Below, piece by piece: positions 7,693 to 14,598 of a stretch of DNA of 56,875 nucleotides. Both the position numbers and the translations under genes were made by a program. This DNA is from Clostridiales bacterium (lineage in GTDB: Bacteria; Bacillota; Clostridia; Oscillospirales; Oscillospiraceae), in assembly GCA_019415645.1 (NCBI GenBank), contig DXYV01000004.1, positions 1 to 56,875 on the forward strand, written 5' to 3'. The notes under the pieces are model-generated. The model searched no databases. It was not told where the DNA came from and was given only the letters and a program-made list of their open reading frames with translations. Within the stretch, counting starts at the first letter, position 1. Each line of letters starts with the position of its first letter.

Positions 7693-8241
7693 CTATCGCC
7701 GGGCCTCACCCCCTTTGAAGAAGCGCAGGCGGCCTTCCTGCTCCACGACAAAGTAGTGGGCACGATGGAGGATGAGGCGCCTGTGCTGATCCAAAGCGTC
7801 AAGGTACAGCAAAAATGTATAGTTCACCGCTTCCGCCTGAAGAATTTGGGAGACATAGGACTCCCGGCCTGGCGGAACCGGAAGGAAAGCGAAATGGTCG
7901 ATCCATTCATCCTTCCGCTGAATCAGAAAGCAAAGGGGATATGGCTCCCTGCTGGCAGAGAGTTGGAGCAGCCGCTTGGGCTGGAGTGCCAGGAGAATGT
8001 CCAGGCCCAGCAGCACATTGCCGCAGGGCGGTGCGGACCGGCGCTCGGCCAGACGGATGATGTTGTCCTCGCCAGGAACAACTTTCCCCTGGTACCGGAG
8101 GGTGCGCAGCATGGCGTCTGCCTGGTACTGTGTTTTATCCGGGAATTGCAGGTGCAGGAGAGGGAGCACATGATCGGCGCGGACGCAGCTGGTTTCCCGC
8201 AGGATGGCGAGGAAGAATTTCTGGTCCTCCGTTAAAAGCAT
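7693..8241 (-). CDS. DUF5697-like element protein
   Basis: This 182-residue protein has an N-terminal winged-helix-like section (FLAILRETSCVRADHVLPLL… QADAMLRTLRYQGKVV) and a C-terminal alpha/beta section ending in HRAHYFVVEQEGRLRFF. The pattern fits the DUF5697 group seen next to RepA genes in gut clostridial conjugative elements. It overlaps the RepA 3' frame by 10 bp, indicating coupled translation. A DNA-binding accessory role in replication or maintenance is inferred only from the wHTH look and the position. Confidence 0.6.
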   Translation of the reverse strand: MLLTEDQKFFLAILRETSCVRADHVLPLLHLQFPDKTQYQADAMLRTLRYQGKVVPGEDNIIRLAERRSAPPCGNVLLGLDILLALQPKRLLQLSASREPYPLCFLIQRKDEWIDHFAFLPVPPGRESYVSQILQAEAVNYTFLLYLDALDQHRRLILHRAHYFVVEQEGRLRFFKGGEARR

Positions 8242-8729
8242 CCCGATCCGCCTCCCCGGTCGCCGCTACCCGGCCCATCACGAAGACTGTTGAGGTATGG
8301 ATCTACCATCAGGTCGCTCTGCGACTCGCAGATGGCATTAAAAATGACCGCCATCGTGTAAGCGGTCGAGTTCTTTACATTGCGCTGGTTGCTGTGGAGT
8401 TTGCCCACAGCGGTCTGAAGGATGACGCCATCCAGGTCCCAGAGCCGGGAGCGCACATTCGCTTGGGGGAGAACGGCTTTGCCGATCCGGAAACTCTCAG
8501 AGTAAAACAGACGCTCCACCGCGTTTTCCAGGACTTTGGCGGTTTCCGGATCGAAGATCCACAGTTCACACTGTTCCAAAATCTCCGCAAGCTGCCTGCG
8601 CTCTTCCATGGCCTGCCCACCCGTCCCATAAGGCGTACCACGGGTGCTCCGCGAAACAGACGGACTGACTTCAGTATGACTCCGATCAGTTAAGTTCCAA
8701 TCAGTATAATTGGGGTGCGGTTCCCGCAT
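8232..8729 (-). CDS. Replication initiator RepA, C-terminal part (separated by frameshift)
   Basis: The frame encodes 165 residues starting MREPHPNYTDWNLTDRSHTE. That is the linker normally found in the middle of RepA-type initiators of these elements. An all-helical domain follows with NAVERLFYSESFRIGKAVLP and NSTAYTMAVIFNAICES, resembling the C-terminal DUF6017-like DnaD region. It overlaps the upstream repA frame by 40 bp in a different frame. At the CCCC run near 8713 a single extra C would fuse the two parts (…NRTP-NYTDW…). It is therefore either a 1-nt deletion, a sequencing error, or a -1 frameshift site; an independent start from the ATG at 8729 lacks a clear ribosome site. Confidence 0.7.
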   Translation of the reverse strand: MREPHPNYTDWNLTDRSHTEVSPSVSRSTRGTPYGTGGQAMEERRQLAEILEQCELWIFDPETAKVLENAVERLFYSESFRIGKAVLPQANVRSRLWDLDGVILQTAVGKLHSNQRNVKNSTAYTMAVIFNAICESQSDLMVDPYLNSLRDGPGSGDRGGGSGCF

Positions 8730-9418
8730 CTCAAGAGATTCCGGCGGGCATCTCTTGAAGTTTCAGCCCCGCACTTCATGAAATCCCGATCCTGCACTTC
8801 TTGACAGGGCATGCCAGCTCCGTCCGATGGTGCCGGCAGGTCAAGAAGTTCCGAACCGGCACTTCTTATGGTGGGAGAGTCCTCAGCGCTATCCTCTTGT
8901 TCTGACCCTGCGGCAGAAAGATCTTCCCCCTTCTCAGCGTGCTCCGGCCCGGCTGGACTGTCACTGCCGGCGTCCACCTGCGGCGTCCCGCCGGCGGCTT
9001 CGTGGTCAGGCTCCACAAAGGGTGCGCAGCCCTTTCCGGGAGACGGCTGATCCACCCGGGCCAGATAGATTTGGTTGGCGTCGCCCCGACCGCAGCGGCG
9101 TTCCCAAATCAGCCCCGCACCGGAGAGTTCCTTCATTGACTCGATGACTTTCCGGTAACTCACCTGCATCTCGGCAGCCAGGGAACGGCGGGTGTAAATG
9201 ATGAAAACCTCTCCATCGTTATTGACCCAGCCGTTAAGCCGGGATAACTGGAACCTGTTGAGCAAGAAAGTATAGGCCACTTTGGCTTCCAGGGACAACG
9301 GCATATAGCGCTCATCCGTGAATAGCCACCGCGGCATTTGAAGATGGTATATAGATTGAATATCCCCCTGCTTCATCAGGGGGAAGGATGGTTTTTGTAT
9401 CATAGGCGCGGCTTTCAT
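8690..9418 (-). CDS. Replication initiator RepA, N-terminal part (RepA_N-like)
   Basis: The 242-residue frame starts at the ATG at 9418, with GGAGGA upstream. Residues 1-125 form the RepA_N-type winged helix: MPRWLFTDERYMPLSLEAKVAY, TFLLNRFQLSR, then YTRRSLAAEMQVSYRKVIES and the WERRCGRGDANQIYL wing. The rest is a Pro/Ser/Glu-rich linker with Cys- and Arg-rich short repeats. Intact homologs continue into a helical C-terminal domain, which here lies in another frame (8232-8729). RepA_N proteins start replication of plasmids and of circularised conjugative elements. The frameshift makes activity doubtful unless recoding occurs. Confidence 0.8.
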   Translation of the reverse strand: MKAAPMIQKPSFPLMKQGDIQSIYHLQMPRWLFTDERYMPLSLEAKVAYTFLLNRFQLSRLNGWVNNDGEVFIIYTRRSLAAEMQVSYRKVIESMKELSGAGLIWERRCGRGDANQIYLARVDQPSPGKGCAPFVEPDHEAAGGTPQVDAGSDSPAGPEHAEKGEDLSAAGSEQEDSAEDSPTIRSAGSELLDLPAPSDGAGMPCQEVQDRDFMKCGAETSRDARRNLLRCGNRTPIILIGT

Positions 9419-9499
9419 ACTGGGTTCCTCCTCCAAGCAGAACTGTGAATGCACTACCTGACATCAACTAATAGAGCAGCAATATTTACAGTTTATTTA

Positions 9500-9528
9500 T
9501 TGACATTTTGGCTGGTTGTGGATATACT
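9500..9528 (+). promoter_or_regulatory. Sigma-A promoter of the toxin-antitoxin operon
   Basis: TTGACA (9500-9505) and TATACT (9523-9528) with a 17-bp spacer lie about 30 bp upstream of the antitoxin start, within the divergent spacer from repA. Confidence 0.85.
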
Positions 9529-9558
9529 AAAATAAAACAAGAACGGGGGGGCATCAAC

Positions 9559-9882
9559 ATGAATTCCATTCGTGGAGCAATCGAGAATACCGTTCCCATC
9601 TCGCAGTTTAACCGTGGGCTGGCCGGGCAGATTTTTGAGGATGTTCGGCGTAGCGGGGCCAAGGTCGTTATGAAAAATAATGCGGCCGAGTGCGTCCTTC
9701 TGTCTCCGGAAGAATATATCCGCCTGGTGGACGAAGTGGAAGACGCCCGCTTAATGGCTGAAGCGCTGCGCCGCACATCCAAGGCAGACCCGGCCACTTA
9801 TTTGTCCCAAGAGGACGTCGCACGAGAATTGGGCCTGACGCCTGACGACTATTCCGATACTTCTGGAGTGGAACTGGAATGA
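9559..9882 (+). CDS. Type II antitoxin, Phd/YefM (RelB-like) family
   Basis: The 107-residue protein starts at the ATG at 9559 behind a GGGGGG-type ribosome site. It begins MNSIRGAIENTVPISQFNRG, followed by VRRSGAKVVMKNNAAECVLLSPEEYIRL, the Phd/YefM DNA-binding fold in which the antitoxin blocks its own promoter. The acidic C-terminus (DVARELGLTPDDYSD) is the likely toxin-binding tail. Its stop overlaps the toxin start (ATGA). It is one of only two plus-strand genes in the conjugative element and probably stabilises it. Confidence 0.9.
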   Translation: MNSIRGAIENTVPISQFNRGLAGQIFEDVRRSGAKVVMKNNAAECVLLSPEEYIRLVDEVEDARLMAEALRRTSKADPATYLSQEDVARELGLTPDDYSDTSGVELE

Positions 9883-10211
9883 AGTGGGAAGTCAAGTACC
9901 TGCCCGAGGTGCTGGAGGATCTTCGGAGACTGGATGGCAGTCAGCGTATTTTGGTTCTCAAGGCGATTGAAAAGGTGCGGGAAAATCCTTTGCCCGATAC
10001 AGAGGGTGGATATGGAAAGCCTTTGGGCAGCAGGAACGCATCCAATCTGTCCGGCTTCCTAAAAATTAAATTGCGGGGCGCCGGCCTGCGGATTGTCTAC
10101 CAGTTGGTGCGCCGGGAGGGAGAAATGCTTCTCATTGTAATCGGCGCCCGGGCTGATAACGAGGTCTACGACACCGCGCAGAAGCGTATCCGGGATAAAT
10201 CTCAAAAATAA
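9879..10211 (+). CDS. Type II toxin, RelE/ParE family
   Basis: The 110-residue protein begins MKWEVKYLPEVLEDLRRLDGSQRILVLKAIEK. It continues KPLGSRNASNLSGFLKIKLRGAGLRIVYQLV and VIGARADNEVYDTAQKRI, the RelE/ParE barnase-like toxin fold (beta-alpha-alpha-beta3, with the GLRIVY strand and the terminal helix). RelE-type members cut mRNA in the ribosome and ParE-type members poison gyrase; the sequence alone does not decide which. It is translationally coupled to the antitoxin through ATGA overlap, and convergent with virD4. Confidence 0.9.
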   Translation: MKWEVKYLPEVLEDLRRLDGSQRILVLKAIEKVRENPLPDTEGGYGKPLGSRNASNLSGFLKIKLRGAGLRIVYQLVRREGEMLLIVIGARADNEVYDTAQKRIRDKSQK

Positions 10212-10240
10212 CCTTTTGGATATGCTTCCGCAACAGGAAC

Positions 10241-10273
10241 AGGGAAGGGCAGCGCGTCAGCGCCGCCCTTCCT
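10241..10273. terminator. Convergent hairpin between the toxin and virD4 genes
   Basis: AGGGAAGGGCAGCGC pairs with GCGCCGCCCTTCCT across a GTCA loop with one mismatch. It overlaps the last codons of virD4 and lies 29 bp after the toxin stop, so it could end transcripts from both sides. Confidence 0.55.
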
Positions 10274-12491
10274 GCTCGTCCAAGCCGGAGGGTGTGCCAC
10301 CCACATCCTGGGGCAGCGTTTCGATCAGGTCAAAAGCACCATACTCCGATTGTCCCCCAGATGGGTCCTCCCCCTGAGCTGCTTGGCGAGAGTTATCCAG
10401 TTCCATGTCGCTGAGTTCCGGGTCCAGGAGGCCGTAATCATATTGTGGGAGCACATCGCGGAAGGATGCGGTTGGCTGTTTTCTCGGGGGTGTGTTGTCC
10501 GGCTTTTGCCCGCTGCGGGGCAGCTGCGGGTCCGACTCCGTGGAGTGCTGGGGCCGTATAGGAGAAGTTTTTTCTTCCTGCTGACCAGGCGGAGCGTATT
10601 TACACGCTGCCTGAGACTGCTCTTCAAATTGACGCCAGCGTGGGATATGCTCCGAAACCCGCACGTCCTTCAGACGGGGGAAATCAGGAAATTCTTCCGG
10701 CGTGATCTTATACAGTTTTAGGATTTTGGGCTGTGCCCGTAGCATGACCAGACACTCCCGGTTGTCCATACGGAGCACTTCATCCGGGTACATCAGGGGC
10801 CTCTGCGTGTTGCTTTTTGTCTGTGAGTATGGGCGGGTCGTGTTATAGACCGGGGAAAAGAGCGGCTGAAGGGGCATCTGGTTATTCTCAACTTTAATGG
10901 TGACGACGCCGCACTTCTTTGAAATATAGGTCGCCGTGTCCACGTCATTGCAGCCGAGGCAAATCTGGATGTCGGTACAGCCGATCAGTTCTTCCCATTC
11001 CGTCCTTGGGTAACGGTCCTTGAGCTGCGGTATGGACTGCACGATCAGTTGGCAGAAGATATTGGAGCCGCGGCATACCTCCAGCACCCGCTTGAAGTCC
11101 ACCAATTTCCCAATATTGCAGAACTCCTCCAGGCATACGTTCACCTTGACCGGCAGGCGGCCGTGATTGCCGTCGCGGCGGCCATACTCCATCAGGCTGG
11201 AAAAGAGTTGGGAAAAGAAGAGGGAGCTGAGAAATTCCAGGGATGAGTCCTGAGCGGAAATGCAGCAGAAATAGGCGCAGGGCTTTTGACCCGGCAAGGT
11301 CAGGTCGATCTCGTTGTAGGAGGTAATCTTGTCCACCAGCGGGTTTTGAAAGACGGAGAGGCGGTTGCCAAGTCCGATGGCGATGTTGCCCCAAATCTGG
11401 CGGTTAGCCAGTTTGAAAATGCCGTAGGGCGCCAAGGCGGGGTGCCCTTTGGGCAGCGCTTCAAAGCGCCGGTCCAGATCGGCAAAGGACTCGTTGGAGA
11501 GGATGCGGTAGATCTCTCCCAGGGACCGCTGCTGGATGGGGAGCAGTTCGTTTGTGCCGGGGACGGTCTGGGTGGCGACATAGTGCATGAGGGCCATCAG
11601 CAGGTTCAACTCCGCCTTCTCCCAGAAATCCTGTCGCTCGTTGGCATTTGAAGTGTTCTTGATGATAACCTCGGCAATGGACTGCACCAGGTTTTTATCC
11701 TGCTCAATTGCACTCAGGCAGTTCCAGGCGTCGCTGTTTTCCTTGTCCAAAAGGTTAAACATGCGTACCTCATACCCCTCATCCCGTAAGATCTGGGACA
11801 TCCCCTCATAGATTTCTCCCTTTACGTCCACCAGAACCATGCTTTCTTTTCGGTGCATGGCCTGAAGGATAAAGGGCTTGACCAGGCCGCGGGTCTTGCC
11901 TGAGCCGGTGGCGCCGTAGGCCATGATATGCTCCGTGAGGCCGCAGTCCGGCTTCAGCGTTACATACTCGGCATACTTGTCGTCATCATCCGGGTCATCC
12001 TTGAGTTTGCCCAGGACCGTCCCTTCCAGTTGGGAGATGGGGCCGGTGAGAAGGATCTTCTCACGGTCCTTCTTGTCCATAAAACCGGATGTGCCGTGGG
12101 TGCCGTCCGGGACAATATCGAAGCCACGCTTATCACGGGTGTACTTGTAGCCGGAAAACCAGAAATAGCCCCTTTTGGTGAGAAGACAGAACATCAGAAA
12201 ACAGAAGGCTGTCACCACCAGGCCTGTGGGCGTGAAGACAGCGAATAAATTGGAAAAAGGGTTGACGACCCAAATCGTTGCGATAGCGTCGCCGTTTTCT
12301 CCAAAGGTTGACTCGATCCCCAGGCGGATGGAATTGACGAACATCCCATAAAAATACCAGCCGCATAGGACCAGCGGTATATAGAGTTTCCACTTGCCTT
12401 TACGCCGGTCCAAGAAAAGGCAAATCTTTTTCCCCCAGCGTTTTGCAATTCGGTCCTCCAGTTTCGCTAATTTATCTGAGAGCCTAAACAT
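10257..12491 (-). CDS. virD4: VirD4/TraG-type conjugal transfer coupling ATPase
   Basis: The 744-residue protein has two N-terminal membrane segments (about 36-52 and 88-104) and Walker A GATGSGKT at residues 193-200. VLVDVKGEIYEGM is Walker B-like, and the conserved CLEEFCNIGKLVDFKRVLEVCRG segment and IQICLGCNDVDTATYISKKCG are typical of VirD4/TcpA-like coupling proteins. It links the relaxase-DNA complex to the type IV secretion channel at the membrane. The C-terminal 130 residues are low-complexity and hydrophilic, probably a substrate-recognition tail. It overlaps the upstream gene by 8 bp. Length matches the family (about 600-750). Confidence 0.95.
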   Translation of the reverse strand: MFRLSDKLAKLEDRIAKRWGKKICLFLDRRKGKWKLYIPLVLCGWYFYGMFVNSIRLGIESTFGENGDAIATIWVVNPFSNLFAVFTPTGLVVTAFCFLMFCLLTKRGYFWFSGYKYTRDKRGFDIVPDGTHGTSGFMDKKDREKILLTGPISQLEGTVLGKLKDDPDDDDKYAEYVTLKPDCGLTEHIMAYGATGSGKTRGLVKPFILQAMHRKESMVLVDVKGEIYEGMSQILRDEGYEVRMFNLLDKENSDAWNCLSAIEQDKNLVQSIAEVIIKNTSNANERQDFWEKAELNLLMALMHYVATQTVPGTNELLPIQQRSLGEIYRILSNESFADLDRRFEALPKGHPALAPYGIFKLANRQIWGNIAIGLGNRLSVFQNPLVDKITSYNEIDLTLPGQKPCAYFCCISAQDSSLEFLSSLFFSQLFSSLMEYGRRDGNHGRLPVKVNVCLEEFCNIGKLVDFKRVLEVCRGSNIFCQLIVQSIPQLKDRYPRTEWEELIGCTDIQICLGCNDVDTATYISKKCGVVTIKVENNQMPLQPLFSPVYNTTRPYSQTKSNTQRPLMYPDEVLRMDNRECLVMLRAQPKILKLYKITPEEFPDFPRLKDVRVSEHIPRWRQFEEQSQAACKYAPPGQQEEKTSPIRPQHSTESDPQLPRSGQKPDNTPPRKQPTASFRDVLPQYDYGLLDPELSDMELDNSRQAAQGEDPSGGQSEYGAFDLIETLPQDVGGTPSGLDEQEGRR

Positions 12492-13599
12492 GGATAAAAC
12501 CGCCCTTCAGATTGAGAGGCGCATCCGGCCAAGGGTCCGATACCGTACAGGCGCTGCCAAACGCGACCGACAGGACTTTTCCATTGATGCGCAGCGCTCG
12601 AACAGGCGCGCCTTCCGGGAATATATCCAGAAGCAGGCCGGACATCTGGCCTTCCAGGGCCGCCACCATGATTTCGTGCCGCCCTTGCAGGACGGCATCA
12701 CGGCATACCCGTTCCAGGCGTTTCAGGTCCATGTCCACCACGATTACCAGCGGATTGCCGTCTACATGACCATCTGCCTCCGGGAGCCGGTCATCCTTGG
12801 GCGTCCAGCGTGCACCGAAGGCGGCGCGTGCGATCCGACTCCTGTGGTCCGCTTGCCGCATGATGGCGAGCTGCAATACCCCAGTGTCGTCGCATGAAAT
12901 CAGATTGGCCGGAATGCCTATGTGAGAGTAGGCATAGCAATAATCTACATATCCCTTTTTCCCGTGACGTTCCGACGGCGTTTTACAGGTCAGAATTTCG
13001 TAAACGGCTTTGTAACTCTGTCCCACCAGCAGCAAGGCTTGCGGTGTGTCCAGCCGATCACTGAACACAGAGGAAAGCCGATGGAGGTGGGATAGTTCGT
13101 TGTTCATAAAAAAGCCTGTGGTATCCCGAGAAATGTATAGGGCCATATATGCCGTGTCGCCCCAGTGGCCAAAGCCGGCACATGAAGCGGCGTTCATCAG
13201 ATTACCGTCGCCGGAACGAAGGGCAAATGCCGGGAGGAAAACGGGCTGCTGTTTGAGACGCTCAATCTTGTCGTGGGCGGGTTCAATTCCTGCCCCGAGG
13301 CAGGTGAGCAGAATCGTACCGGCCTCTAATCTCCGACGGAGCGTAGGGCTGTTGGAGTAGGGACGCTTCGCCGATGGATGGCAATGGAGATCCATGCTGT
13401 CGAGGAGTTGATACCCCTGGGGAGACAGCATCAGGTATTCGCCGCTGCGAGAGTAAGTCAAAAGGCCCAGTGAGGAGAGAAGGTCTGCCTCATGACAGAG
13501 CCGTTTTAAGGAGGTCAAGGCCCGCAGAGGCGCCAGAGGCAGCCATTGATAGGTGCCCACAAGACGCAGCAGGCCGTAGTCCCTGCGGTCGTATAGCAT
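12484..13599 (-). CDS. Conjugative-element protein with N-terminal winged helix (unknown function)
   Basis: The 371-residue protein starts at an ATG with AAAGGAG upstream. The first 70 residues (DYGLLRLVGTYQWLPLAPLRAL… GLLTYSRSGEYLMLSPQGYQLLD) read like a winged-helix DNA-binding domain, similar in layout to replication-relaxation proteins. The remainder is alpha/beta and contains NPLVIVVDMDLKRLERVCRDA, with no motif I can name. It lies between the GTAAC-rich spacer and virD4, with its stop inside virD4's start. A role in DNA processing or regulation of transfer is an inference from the fold and position. Confidence 0.6.
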   Translation of the reverse strand: MLYDRRDYGLLRLVGTYQWLPLAPLRALTSLKRLCHEADLLSSLGLLTYSRSGEYLMLSPQGYQLLDSMDLHCHPSAKRPYSNSPTLRRRLEAGTILLTCLGAGIEPAHDKIERLKQQPVFLPAFALRSGDGNLMNAASCAGFGHWGDTAYMALYISRDTTGFFMNNELSHLHRLSSVFSDRLDTPQALLLVGQSYKAVYEILTCKTPSERHGKKGYVDYCYAYSHIGIPANLISCDDTGVLQLAIMRQADHRSRIARAAFGARWTPKDDRLPEADGHVDGNPLVIVVDMDLKRLERVCRDAVLQGRHEIMVAALEGQMSGLLLDIFPEGAPVRALRINGKVLSVAFGSACTVSDPWPDAPLNLKGGFIHV

Positions 13600-13632
13600 T
13601 TAGGACTCCTTTCTGCAAACGCGGGTTCTCAC

Positions 13633-13863
13633 GTAACGGAAGGTTCCATAGGAGGGTTACATTTTTCGGTTGTAACCTGATATAAAAAGCGCTCAACATC
13701 GGGTTCCCAAAGAAAATAGAGGCGGACCACCAGTTACAACAAGGGGATGAAGTAACCGATGGCCCGCACAGAAAACACAGTTTGAATGTAACCGATGGTG
13801 GCCCCATTTTGCGGCGGGATGTAACGCAAGGCCTACGGCAAAATGGGGCAGCATTGTAACGGA
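13633..13863. repeat. Cluster of GTAAC repeats with a 12-bp inverted repeat (candidate origin or operator)
   Basis: Eight copies of GTAAC (six on plus, two on minus) occur in about 230 gene-free bases, at 13633, 13656(-), 13672, 13733(-), 13752, 13788, 13821 and 13856. GTAACCGATGG is repeated at 13752 and 13788. GTAACGGAAG marks both ends, at 13633 and 13856. A perfect inverted repeat, GCCCCATTTTGC (13801-13812) and GCAAAATGGGGC (13838-13849), encloses one copy. This looks like an iteron or operator array between two transfer genes. Confidence 0.8.
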
Positions 13864-13866
13864 AGA

Positions 13867-14523
13867 TCAGCGGGAGAATGGGTAGTTGTCCGCCCGCATA
13901 AAAAAGAAATCACCAGCATCTCGTTCGGGAAGAACGTAGATGTGGCACTGCGTTTCAGGGGATCGCTGGGACAGCAGGCATACACTAAGCGTGTACTGGT
14001 CGTCATCCGGAACGATGCGGCCTTTCAGCGCATTGGAAACTGCTTTCCATCCCTTGTTGTCCTCGTCATACACCCTGCGGGATGAAATGTCGCTGTATTC
14101 ATCAATGATAAGAATGCCGTGTTCCAGCATCGGGATTTTCCCGTGACGCCTTTCATGTAGATTCAGCAGGCGGGTAATTGTGTCCGTCAACCAGAGGGGA
14201 CTGGAGAACCGGCAGTGAGGGAGCAGTGTGTTCAGTTGGATATGAAGCCATCCATACTCGTTTGTCTCCGACCAGCCTGCGACTTCCTGAATAACCGGGA
14301 CAGGCTTCTTTCCAAGGGGTGTCAACTGCGTCTGCCCCATTTCGCACAGCACCCGCATGTCCAGGGCGCTTTTCTCCAGGCAAGCGGCAGCGGTTTCCAG
14401 TTCCCTTGATAAATCGCCCGAGGAACAGCCATCCTCCATCAAAACGGCAATGCGCCCGCTGGCCTTGTACGCCTCAAACGCAGTGGCTTGAATGCCGTTG
14501 ATTTGCTCTTTCGGATTTGACAT
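13867..14523 (-). CDS. Conjugative-element protein, unknown function
   Basis: This 218-residue soluble protein has no signal peptide or membrane segment. It contains an N-terminal helical half and a section HGILIIDEYSDISSRR, which resembles a Walker B/DE-type acidic strand but without a visible P-loop. RNALKGR-like basic residues and DDDQYTLSVCLLSQRSPETQ follow. I do not recognise a family. It lies downstream of virB4, separated from it by a strong hairpin, and upstream of the GTAAC repeat cluster. It could act on that site. Confidence 0.55.
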   Translation of the reverse strand: MSNPKEQINGIQATAFEAYKASGRIAVLMEDGCSSGDLSRELETAAACLEKSALDMRVLCEMGQTQLTPLGKKPVPVIQEVAGWSETNEYGWLHIQLNTLLPHCRFSSPLWLTDTITRLLNLHERRHGKIPMLEHGILIIDEYSDISSRRVYDEDNKGWKAVSNALKGRIVPDDDQYTLSVCLLSQRSPETQCHIYVLPERDAGDFFFMRADNYPFSR

Positions 14524-14550
14524 CTACTTTTTCTCCTTTACATAAGCCGC

Positions 14551-14596
14551 ATGATGAAAGCCGGGAGAGGGCTATCTCCCTCGCGGCTTTCATCAT
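14551..14596 (-). terminator. Long hairpin after virB4
   Basis: ATGATGAAAGCCG (14551-14563) and CGGCTTTCATCAT (14584-14596) form a perfect 13-bp stem whose loop contains a second GGGAGAGGG/CTCCC pairing. It starts just after the virB4 stop. There is no T-run on the minus side, so it may instead be an mRNA-processing or attenuating structure. Confidence 0.5.
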
Positions 14597-14598
14597 TC

